In this document: positions 8,109-15,448 of the stretch, piece by piece
How positions within the stretch are numbered: the stretch's first letter is position 1
How the letters are laid out: each line of letters starts with the position of its first letter
NCBI GenBank assembly: GCA_964479695.1
Contig: CAYZSO010000034.1
Location: forward strand, 1 to 31,071
Reading direction: 5' to 3'
Source: JAAYZH01 sp964479695
GTDB lineage: Bacteria > Bacillota > Clostridia > Saccharofermentanales > Fastidiosipilaceae
Length of the DNA stretch: 31,071 nucleotides
Program-made: the position numbers and the translations under genes
Notes under the pieces: generated by a model
Database searches by the model: none
The model's input: only the letters and a program-made list of their open reading frames with translations
Told to the model about the DNA's origin: nothing

Positions 8109-8756
8109 AACCAGTTCCGCAAGCACAATCTGACCCGCCAGCCTTGTCTGCGCAACGTCGATCAGTCTTTGGTTACGACTCCCTCGAAATGAGAGAGTCA
8201 GGTCACGTTGCGCCATCACGAAAAGTCCGTCAACCAAGACATCCGTCAGAGCCAAGAGCGCATTCGTTGCGTCATCATTTCGCGCAATCAGATCCTCAAA
8301 CAAGTAGCCCGTGTACGTCATCAGGTGTAAGTCGTGAGCTTTGATTTTCTTAGCAAGTGTGGCCAAAGCCCCCGCCTGCTCAAATGGTTCTCCGCCGCTG
8401 AACGTAACACCGGAGAGCAGGGGATTGGCCGCGATATCTGCAAACAATTCTTCGATATCGCGTGTCTCGCCACCTTCCGCAGGCCAGGACTGCGGATTGT
8501 GACAGCCGGCACAATGATGAGGACAGCCCTGGGTAAAGATCACATAACGAATCCCGGGGCCGTCAACAATGGATTCTTCAACGATACCGAAGATTCTCAA
8601 CTCGTGGCTCGCACGCGCATCGTTACCTGCACTTTTCTTATTGCTTGCGCGGCCATCGTTATTCGCGTTCTCGCCACCGCTCGCGAGCGCGCCACTATTC
8701 GCGCGCTCGTCGCGACAAACGCGCGGCTCGGATACCAAACCCAGCTTATTGACCAT
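8094..8756 (-). CDS. nrdG: Anaerobic ribonucleotide reductase activating protein (radical SAM)
   Basis: 220 residues, a cytoplasmic radical SAM enzyme that installs the glycyl radical on NrdD under anaerobic conditions. The cluster motif CPHHCAGC gives C78, C82 and C85 (CxxxCxxC), followed by the SAM-binding FSGGEPFEQAG (about 119-129). Recognisable NrdG sequence begins at LRIFGIVEESIVDGPG, about residue 53. The first 50 residues are a low-complexity Ala/Ser/Asn/Arg-rich extension, longer than in typical NrdG (about 150-175 residues), and may be an expanded segment or a mis-chosen start. The gene overlaps the 3' end of nrdD by 11 bp, implying translational coupling. The stop codon falls in a direct repeat (8076-8108). 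Confidence 0.93.
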   Translation of the reverse strand: MVNKLGLVSEPRVCRDERANSGALASGGENANNDGRASNKKSAGNDARASHELRIFGIVEESIVDGPGIRYVIFTQGCPHHCAGCHNPQSWPAEGGETRDIEELFADIAANPLLSGVTFSGGEPFEQAGALATLAKKIKAHDLHLMTYTGYLFEDLIARNDDATNALLALTDVLVDGLFVMAQRDLTLSFRGSRNQRLIDVAQTRLAGQIVLAELVKERM

Positions 8757-11151
8757 GTTTCACCCGGTCGTGCTCTTCGGCACGCTTCGCATTATTCCAG
8801 CGGTCTGTCGTTCCGACGAGGTAGCCGGTGATGCGGCGGATCCGTTCGAATTTCGGCGCAGGGTGGCCACCGGCAACGTGGCCACCGGCACTATGGCCAC
8901 CAGCACCGTGGACATCAGCGCATTGGCCATCAGCAGAGTGCCCTGCCGGATAAGAACCTTCAGTGCGGCCGCACTTTGGGCACTCATTGTCGATGATGCC
9001 GTTGTAGCCGCAGACTGGGTCGCGGTCGACAGGGTGGTTGACCGAGCCGTAGCCGATGCCGCTTTCTTTCATGCAGCGGATCACGGCTTCAAAAGCGGCC
9101 AAGTTCTTCGAGGGGTCACCATCCAGCTCCACATAGCTGATGTGGCCGGCATTGGTGAGCGCGTGATAAGGCGCTTCTAACTGGATCTTCTTGTAAGCTT
9201 TGATTGGGAAATAGACCGGAATATGGAACGAATTCGTATAGTATTCGCGGTCGGTCACGCCGGGAACCACGCCGTATTTCTTCTTGTCAATTGCCACGAA
9301 ACGACCGGACAAACCTTCGGCCGGCGTCGCCAGCAAAGTGAAATTCAAGCCGGTTTTCGCCGATTCATCATCCATGCGTTGGCGCATGTGTGAAATGATT
9401 TCAAGCCCCAGCCGCTGACTCTCCGCACTCTCACCGTGATGTTTACCGGTCAGCGCAACCAAAGTCTCCGCCAACCCAATAAACCCGATACTCAGCGTTC
9501 CATGCTTCAGAACCTCGGCGATACTATCATCAGGCCCCAACCCGTCACTATCAATCCATATCCCTTGACCCATCAAGAATGGGTAGTTGTAGACTTTCTT
9601 CGATGACTGAATTCCGAAACGATGCAGCAGCTGGCGAATCAAGAGATCAATCTTGTCATCGAGGAGGGAATAGAAGTGGCTGAGATCGGCTTTGGCCTCA
9701 ATACCTAAACGCGGCAAGTTGATGGAACTGAAACTTAAGTTCCCACGCCCCGAAGTCGTTTCTCTACCCTTGTCGTGAACATTGCCCATGACGCGGGTGC
9801 GGCAGCCCATATACGCCACCTCACTGTCGTAATCGCCGGGTTTGTAGTACTGGAGGTTGAACGGCGCGTCGAGGAAACTGAAGTTGGGGAAGAGGCGCTT
9901 CGCACTGACCTTCATGCTCAGCTGAAACAGATCATAGTTTGGATCGCCTTCGTTGTAGTTGACGCCTTCTTTCACCTTAAAAATCTGCACCGGGAAAATC
10001 GCCGTTTCGCCATCACCCAGGCCTGCCTCGGTAGCCAGCAGCAGATTCTTGACGACCATCCGCCCCTCCGCCGAAGTGTCGGTCCCATAATTCACCGAGC
10101 TGAACGGCACCTGCGCACCGGCCCTCGAATTCATGGTGTTGAGGTTGTGAACCAGCGCTTCCATGGCCTGATACGTCTTGCGATCAGTTTCTTGAAGGGC
10201 ACCTGCGACGGCGAAATCGTGGGCTTTGGCCACTTCATCTTCACTCAGCGAGGGCGCATGTTCCGCCAGATAACTCTGAATCTTCCGGCCAAAGCCGCCT
10301 TCTCCCCCCATCGTTATCGCTCCAATTTCGGCGTATGCGTCCTCAATCAGCGCTCTGGTATCTGCACGATCTTGGAGGTGAACCGCCGCCACATAACGGC
10401 TGAACTCATCGCGATAAGACTTTTTAAAAGTCTTCGCCACACCCGGCGCCAAACTGTAGTCAAAATTCGGGATACTCTGGCCGCCATGCATCTCATTTTG
10501 GTTCGCCTGAATTGCGATACAAGCGAGCGATGCATAGGAAATGATGTCGTTAGGCTCACGCAACTTGCCGTGACCGGTGCTAAAGCCACCCTTAAACAAC
10601 TTGAGTAGGTCGATCTGACAACAGGTTTCGGTCAGCATATAGAAGTCCTGGTCATGAATGTGGATGTCGCCGTTGATGTGGGCGGAGGCGAATTCTTTGG
10701 GCAGGACGTAATTATTCGTGAAGTATTTTGAGCCTTCGGAACCATATTTCAACATGGTACCCATCGCTGTGTCTGCGTCAATGTTGGCATTTTCGCGCTT
10801 CAGATCGACGTCCTGCGCGTTGCGAAAGGTGAGCTGCTGATAGATATCCATCAAGTCACTCTCGGCCTGCCGAATGCGGGCATGTTCGGCGCGGTAGAGG
10901 ATGTAGGCTTTGGCTGTTTTTGCGTATTCGGCGAGAATGAGGTTTTCCTCGACTGTGTCCTGAATTTCTTCGACCGTGGGTATGGTTTCCGGCGAAAACT
11001 TGTTGACAATGAGTCGCGTCAGGACGTTTAATGCCGCGTCCTCGATTACTTCATCTTCGACGGCCAAATTCGCTTTGCTGATCGCATTCCTGATTTTCAT
11101 TGGGTCAAAAGGCACGATTACGCCATTTCTCTTCTTAATCTGTGTCACCAT
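8746..11151 (-). CDS. nrdD: Anaerobic (class III) ribonucleoside-triphosphate reductase
   Basis: 801 residues. It reduces ribonucleoside triphosphates to deoxy forms using a glycyl radical generated by NrdG. The N terminus (about 3-95) is an ATP-cone regulatory domain (KKRNGVIVPFDPMKIRNAI). The C-terminal glycyl radical site is RITGYLVG, with Gly776. The zinc site shows C714, C724 and C727; the position two residues before C714-V713, where a fourth cysteine is often found, is Asp711. Between zinc site and radical site (about 731-764) is a Gly/His/Ala-rich insert with GGHSAGGHVAGGHP. The ATG at 11151 has a weak GGTAGGG-type binding site. The first gene of an operon with nrdG. Upstream lies a (TTGTG)n leader and NrdR-box-like sites (11349-11430), fitting repression by NrdR when dATP is ample. 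Confidence 0.96.
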   Translation of the reverse strand: MVTQIKKRNGVIVPFDPMKIRNAISKANLAVEDEVIEDAALNVLTRLIVNKFSPETIPTVEEIQDTVEENLILAEYAKTAKAYILYRAEHARIRQAESDLMDIYQQLTFRNAQDVDLKRENANIDADTAMGTMLKYGSEGSKYFTNNYVLPKEFASAHINGDIHIHDQDFYMLTETCCQIDLLKLFKGGFSTGHGKLREPNDIISYASLACIAIQANQNEMHGGQSIPNFDYSLAPGVAKTFKKSYRDEFSRYVAAVHLQDRADTRALIEDAYAEIGAITMGGEGGFGRKIQSYLAEHAPSLSEDEVAKAHDFAVAGALQETDRKTYQAMEALVHNLNTMNSRAGAQVPFSSVNYGTDTSAEGRMVVKNLLLATEAGLGDGETAIFPVQIFKVKEGVNYNEGDPNYDLFQLSMKVSAKRLFPNFSFLDAPFNLQYYKPGDYDSEVAYMGCRTRVMGNVHDKGRETTSGRGNLSFSSINLPRLGIEAKADLSHFYSLLDDKIDLLIRQLLHRFGIQSSKKVYNYPFLMGQGIWIDSDGLGPDDSIAEVLKHGTLSIGFIGLAETLVALTGKHHGESAESQRLGLEIISHMRQRMDDESAKTGLNFTLLATPAEGLSGRFVAIDKKKYGVVPGVTDREYYTNSFHIPVYFPIKAYKKIQLEAPYHALTNAGHISYVELDGDPSKNLAAFEAVIRCMKESGIGYGSVNHPVDRDPVCGYNGIIDNECPKCGRTEGSYPAGHSADGQCADVHGAGGHSAGGHVAGGHPAPKFERIRRITGYLVGTTDRWNNAKRAEEHDRVKHGQ

Positions 11152-11163
11152 CTGTTTGCCCTA

Positions 11164-11236
11164 CCTTTGTTTTGTTTGTTTGTGTTTTTGTGTTGTGTTT
11201 TGTTTTGTTGTGTTGTGTTGTGTTGTGTTGTGTGTC
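11164..11236. repeat. (TTGTG)n microsatellite in the nrdD leader
   Basis: About 70 bp of TTTG/TTGTG units, with five or more consecutive TTGTG copies near 11200-11230. In the nrdD transcript this would be a CA-rich unstructured leader just ahead of the ribosome binding site. Its length could vary between isolates. Confidence 0.85.
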
Positions 11237-11348
11237 TGCGTCCGAGTCTATGTTGCTTATTATCCTTTGAGTGCCGAGTATTTATCCCTTGACGAAAAAA
11301 TAAAACGAATCGTTGCCTCACACATTGCTTCGTTTTGTTTCTTGTTTT

Positions 11349-11430
11349 ATTATAGCTAAGTGTCTTCTGAAAACAAGAGGTAGACCACAAAATGTAGCAA
11401 AAAATTTTTACGCAACCACAAGATGTAGTA
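11349..11430 (-). promoter_or_regulatory. nrdDG promoter with tandem NrdR-box-like sites
   Basis: On the minus strand, TTGTTT (11371-11376) and a perfect TATAAT (11349-11354) are separated by 16 bp. Upstream are two similar sites, ACCACAAAATGTAG (11384-11397) and ACCACAAGATGTAG (11415-11428), offset by 31 bp, about three helical turns. NrdR boxes usually come as pairs at this spacing next to nrd promoters, with AT-rich cores flanked by C/G. The match to the family consensus is from memory. The leader is about 190 bases, including the (TTGTG)n tract. Confidence 0.65.
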
Positions 11431-11484
11431 ATTGGTAGTTTGGCATCCCGCCGTTAGCCTTTTTGACTGAAGTCCTATCGAAGC

Positions 11485-11518
11485 CACTACATAAGTTTAT
11501 TTTTAAACATATGTAGTG
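11485..11518. repeat. 34-bp palindromic hairpin, copy C
   Basis: Arms CACTACATAAGTTTA and TAAACATATGTAGTG around TTTT. It is the exact reverse complement of copy A, with the same single mismatch. It lies in the region upstream of nrdD, beyond the NrdR-like sites. Confidence 0.85.
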
Positions 11519-11962
11519 AGTTTCAGTGGCAGTGCGGTTTTGGCAGCGTCTTGTTCCTATTAGCGGTTCGGTTGTGTTCAAGTTCTTAAATGGTGGAGCG
11601 GTATTAGCAGCCTATTCTTTCTACACAAGTACGATGGCAGCTGAATTTTCAATGACGGAGCGGTATTGGCGACGTATTCCTTCTAATTTTGTTCAGCCAA
11701 GTTTAGAGAAATAATTATGTTGTTTCCAGATTGGTCCAGATCGTGAAACTTGCGACAGTAGGCTGCCTTTTACATGGTTCAGAAGAGGCTTCTTCTAGTG
11801 TTGCGGTGCGTTTGCCCTAGAACATTTTTGCAAATGTCAGTTTTCGTTCAATCACTTCTGTCGTCAGGTCAGTAATCATTCAGTCGATTGTTTATGTGGA
11901 GACAAAGTTCCCTCGCAACAAAATTTGTGTCGCAAGAATCCTGATCCTGACCAGTTTGGAAA
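11485..11962 (+). repeat. Composite dispersed repeat element, copy C
   Basis: Hairpin at 11485-11518, then three modules (GTGCGGTTTTGGCAGCG near 11528, GGAGCGGTATTAGCAGCC near 11595, GGAGCGGTATTGGCGACG near 11657). The ~35-bp motif at 11723-11758 is inverted at 11928-11962, where TGTCGCAAGAATCC and TGACCAGTTTGGAAA are readable. GTCAGTTTTCGTTCA (about 11836) and GTCAGTAATCATTCA (about 11871) match the inner repeats of copy B. No gene is seen. Confidence 0.75.
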
Positions 11963-11975
11963 AAATTTTTGTTTC

Positions 11976-12040
11976 TGTCGGAGAAGAAGTGGGGTTTGTC
12001 GGAGAAGAAGTGGGATTTTGTCGGAGAAGAAGTGGGATTA
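11976..12040. repeat. Three tandem 21-22 bp units
   Basis: TGTCGGAGAAGAAGTGGG begins at 11976, 11997 and 12019, with small differences in the linker. It sits directly outside the inverted motif of element C. No coding role is seen. Confidence 0.85.
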
Positions 12041-12085
12041 GGACGTGGATAGTGAATAGAATCTTGAATAAAGAACGTTGAATAA

Positions 12086-12330
12086 TGAAATAGAAGAACT
12101 TGTCGCAATAGGTCGTAGCTGAGCGCTCATTCAACAATCTTGTGTATTACGAAAAAGTAAATGTAGGAACTATACCTTGCAACATGTGAACCTTCACATT
12201 CTGAACCGGAATACTAGCGAGCTCATTCTAGGAACTATACGCTGTAAACGTCCGCACCTTCAATCATTGAACCCATACACTAACGAACTAACACGAGAAG
12301 CCATACGTAGCAATAAAGCGCTCCAAAAAC
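12086..12330. repeat. Degenerate 60-70 bp repeat series
   Basis: Four loosely related segments begin near 12086, 12165, 12229 and 12298. They share GGAACTATACSYTG-like and GCGCTC or CGCACC blocks and resemble the direct repeats at 8013-8108. Divergence is high, so the relationship is tentative. Nothing else is seen in the gap before the sortase gene. Confidence 0.4.
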
Positions 12331-12407
12331 ACTCAAACAACTGCGAAGGCAAAACAGAGGCAATAAATCACAGCTCTAGTCCCTTCAAGCGCCTTCATCA
12401 AACTTTC

Positions 12408-13442
12408 TCAGTCTTCATCAAGGTTCGCTGACTTACTTTTTTTACCCTGATCATTCTCTTTTGCAACCTTATTTTTATCAGAGCTGACGACCAGACGAGT
12501 GAAGATGTAAACAAAGAGCAAGAAACACATAACAACAAGAACCACATACTTCGGCGAGCCCAGAAGGGCATCGAATGGAGACCAATTTTCGGCAGTTGTA
12601 TCCCCATCACGCGAATTTAGACTCGGGCCCGCGTCTATTTCCACTGCCGCGCCACCGCTCGCGCCACCGCTCGCGTCACCGCCTGCGTCACCGCCTGCGT
12701 CACCGCCCACACCACAGCCTGCGCCAATCCCCGAACCACCACCAGCCCCAACATCAGCTGCTGTTTCAATGCGTCGGCCACGGACAAGGATTCTATGAGT
12801 GTTGATGCCGTAGGGGGTGCAGGTGATCAGCGTACAAAAGTCCTCACCATCGATTATTTGCAAACTCTCAACTTCATGTGGTTCGACGATCGTAATTTGA
12901 TCAACTTCATAAGTGAGCACTTCGTTCAAAACTCGCAGCATGAAGTGATCACCAAGCGAAACTTTATCCAAATCAGAAAAAAGCCTCGCACTCGGAAGGC
13001 CACGGTGACCGGTTAAGACAGCATGCGAACTTGGCCGGCCAACCGGCAGGCTGGACCATTCCAGGTGGCCGATTGCTTTTTGAAGGACACTTTCGCTGTC
13101 GCCATGGTAAATTGGCAGGGATAATGAGATGACCGGGATTTCGATGTACCCCATAATCCCGTTTCCTGCAACATTGAGCATCCTCATGTAAGTAGCTCTT
13201 TGCTCGCTCGTAAGCTGAAAATTCACCGGACGACTCGCGAGGTCTCGATTGTACGAAACCGCCTCATTCCAAATCGCGTCGTACTCCTGGTGATCTAGCG
13301 ACGCAACATGTTCGATATAGGCGGTGATGGCTTGGGACTGGGTAAGTGAATTCACATAGTTACTTATGGTTGGGTAAAGCAAAAGTCCTAAACCGATGAA
13401 AAAGGCTGTGATTAGTAAGATGCTTGACAGATGTTTTTTCAT
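12408..13442 (-). CDS. Class C (pilus-assembling) sortase
   Basis: 344 residues, membrane-anchored transpeptidase that joins pilin subunits through their LPXTG motifs. An N-terminal membrane segment (about 8-28) precedes the catalytic domain. Active-site residues are His146 (LTGHRG), Cys208 in TLITCTPYG, and Arg217 (THRILVRG). The TLxTC-TPYGINTHR form and a second, C-terminal membrane segment (about 298-318) are characteristic of class C. The usual DPF/DPW lid motif is not evident; NFQLTSEQ occupies that region. Residues about 232-268 form a Gly/Ala/Asp low-complexity insert between catalytic domain and membrane anchor, encoded by GC-rich tandem repeats (about 12645-12715). Last gene of the tip-pilin-sortase locus, so it probably polymerises the 13697-15220 pilin and attaches the 15449-19405 tip protein. 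Confidence 0.93.
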   Translation of the reverse strand: MKKHLSSILLITAFFIGLGLLLYPTISNYVNSLTQSQAITAYIEHVASLDHQEYDAIWNEAVSYNRDLASRPVNFQLTSEQRATYMRMLNVAGNGIMGYIEIPVISLSLPIYHGDSESVLQKAIGHLEWSSLPVGRPSSHAVLTGHRGLPSARLFSDLDKVSLGDHFMLRVLNEVLTYEVDQITIVEPHEVESLQIIDGEDFCTLITCTPYGINTHRILVRGRRIETAADVGAGGGSGIGAGCGVGGDAGGDAGGDASGGASGGAAVEIDAGPSLNSRDGDTTAENWSPFDALLGSPKYVVLVVMCFLLFVYIFTRLVVSSDKNKVAKENDQGKKSKSANLDED

Positions 13443-13571
13443 TTGAGCTATGATTGACGTACTATATTCATGGCGGGTTTTGAAGCTCGATCAGCAGGTC
13501 GTTCAACAATTCACGATGTGATCATTCAGCAAGTCGTTTGTACAGAAACGAGAACTCACCGGAAAATTTCG

Positions 13572-13607
13572 TCCGTGGCTTCCGTGATTTCCGTGGCTTC
13601 CGTGGCT
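13572..13607. repeat. (TCCGTGGCT)x4 minisatellite between sortase and pilin genes
   Basis: Four 9-bp units, three exact and one TCCGTGATT. They lie in the 254-bp gap between the pilin stop and the sortase start. The same gap has an imperfect hairpin near 13645-13676 with arms TCTGTTGCA and TGCAACAGA, possibly an mRNA processing or partial termination signal that lowers sortase expression relative to pilin. Confidence 0.8.
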
Positions 13608-13696
13608 TCCACAGCTCACAGGAAACTTTCTGATGAACTCTCGTTTCTGTTGCAACCAAACTCCGGCTGCAACAGAGTTAACGCAGACACAAACTG

Positions 13697-15220
13697 TTAA
13701 CGGTCCTTCTTGTTCAGGCTCTTCTTGAGGAGTAGGAGCACAGCGGCTGCGAGGACGAGGAGGCCGCCCAGGACGTAGAAAATGGTTGTGCCCATGCCGC
13801 CGGTGATGGGGAGGTGGACACCGGTTTTGTTGACCACGACTTTGACACTGGCAGCCAGGTTAGCCAAAGCGACCGTAACCTTTGTCTTCGTTTCCGTCGA
13901 CGTCTCGTTGCCATTGGCGTCCAGATACACTGTGGTGTTTGTGGTGGTCTCGCCGGTTTTGACAGCCGTGACGTCGAAGCTCTCTGTCAGCTTGTTGTAC
14001 CCTTTGGGAGCCGCCGTTTCTGTGATCGTATAGGTGCCGGAGGCGACGCCTTTGATGACGATCTGGCCATTGGCGGGCGTCGTAATCTGATTGGTCAGCC
14101 CCGTGCCGACTGTTGTGCCCGCATAGACATACGCACCGTCGGAGGCAGGCGTTTCATTGACATAGAAAGGGAATTGGAACGTTGCGCCTGCCAGCGCTTG
14201 CCCTTTGTCATCGACCTTTTGAAGGGCAAGCGCATAGGTGTAGATCTTGTTTTCTTTTGTGAGCTTGTCGCCGTCCGGAGGCGTGTTGCCATCCTCGTCA
14301 GTCCAGGAAATGGTCACTTGGTTTGTGTTGCCTTCGCCGTCAATGGCAGCCTCGGCGGTAACCTTGGCCTGATAGGTAATCGTGATGCTTGCCCCGTTGT
14401 TATAGAGGAAGTTACCGTTTGCGTCCGTCCAGGTGAGGCTAATCTTCTTGGCGCTGTCAAACTGGGCGGTGAGCGTGGTTTGGTCAGCCGTTGTTGCCGG
14501 ATCGGCGTCGTTGTCAACCACGATGGAAGTCACCGTCACATCGGTCAGGAAAGCAGGCAAAGTATCCTCGATCGTGTAGGACACGATTTTCTTCTGACTG
14601 TTGCCAGTCCCGGTGTAGTTGGCGGTTTTAAACGTCACGGTGTAGGTCACAACATCGCCAACGTTCACGTCGGTGTCGTCGACGGTTTTGTTCAGGTCTT
14701 TCGGCACCGTGGTGTTCTTGTCGACGACTGTGACGCTCGGGTTCGTGGAGTCAACGGTGATCGCGGATTCCCCTTGCGTTGTGCTGACGACGTAGTAGCC
14801 GAAGTCGATGTTCTTGAAGATCAGGCTGCTTCCGTCAGCGACGGCGCTCGATTTCGCTGTAGCGGTAGTGATCCAGGTGGCCAAAGCCGCCCTCAACCCC
14901 TCACTCATCGTGGTTTTGCTTGGATCCGTGTAAGCTGCAGCGGTTGCGCTGATATTCCCCTGGCTGTCTTGCGTGAAATAGGCACTTAGAGCGCTTGGAA
15001 TCGTGCCCTGGTAAGCGATGGATCCACCGGAAGTGCCTGTTACCGTTGCGTCGAAGAGTTTATAGATGGCGTACGTTTCGCCCTTTGCCGCATTGGAAAT
15101 GGTAATTTGCCCTGCGTCCGGGTCTCCGACATTGACCTCTAATGCGAATACGGTGTTAGTCAGGGCAATAACCATGACTAAGGTTAGTAATAAACTGGTG
15201 AATTTCTTGAGATTTTGCAT
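13697..15220 (-). CDS. LPXTG-anchored major (backbone) pilin
   Basis: 507 residues from ATG 15220, which has AAAGG 9 bases upstream; an ATG at 15229 would abut that site. A Sec signal peptide covers the first ~27 residues (LLLTLVMVIALTNTVFA). The mature part has several Ig-like pilin domains, including a Cna-B-type C-terminal domain with the E-box-like ITETAAPKGY. KDLNKTV (after about residue 180) is a candidate region for the pilin-motif lysine used in polymerisation, but no exact pilin motif is proven. The end is LPITG (about 470-474), a hydrophobic segment and KKSLNKKDR: a full sortase signal. Second gene of the pilus locus. Two domains are closely shared with the tip protein. Confidence 0.9.
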   Translation of the reverse strand: MQNLKKFTSLLLTLVMVIALTNTVFALEVNVGDPDAGQITISNAAKGETYAIYKLFDATVTGTSGGSIAYQGTIPSALSAYFTQDSQGNISATAAAYTDPSKTTMSEGLRAALATWITTATAKSSAVADGSSLIFKNIDFGYYVVSTTQGESAITVDSTNPSVTVVDKNTTVPKDLNKTVDDTDVNVGDVVTYTVTFKTANYTGTGNSQKKIVSYTIEDTLPAFLTDVTVTSIVVDNDADPATTADQTTLTAQFDSAKKISLTWTDANGNFLYNNGASITITYQAKVTAEAAIDGEGNTNQVTISWTDEDGNTPPDGDKLTKENKIYTYALALQKVDDKGQALAGATFQFPFYVNETPASDGAYVYAGTTVGTGLTNQITTPANGQIVIKGVASGTYTITETAAPKGYNKLTESFDVTAVKTGETTTNTTVYLDANGNETSTETKTKVTVALANLAASVKVVVNKTGVHLPITGGMGTTIFYVLGGLLVLAAAVLLLLKKSLNKKDR

Positions 15221-15448
15221 TGTTATCATCCTTTCTTTTTATGTCCATTTGAATGGAAATTCTTGAGTCGTCCTGTAAGTGTCCTTCGGGTTCCTCGGAA
15301 CCTTCGGAGCCCTCGGAGCCTCACCGGGCGAATGGCCTTAACACTATATTTATTGATCCTCCTTCCTTCCTGAAACGAAATCACTTTATATACATGAGTG
15401 GTGTGAGGCGGCTTTGGCCAAAACCACACAATGCCAAACTAAGCACAA

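Noticed and set aside
9775..10608. 277-residue plus-strand ORF
   Set aside because: Antisense to nrdD, a clearly conserved gene.
13814..14989. 391-residue plus-strand ORF
   Set aside because: Antisense shadow of the pilin gene, which has signal peptide, domains and LPXTG anchor on the minus strand.
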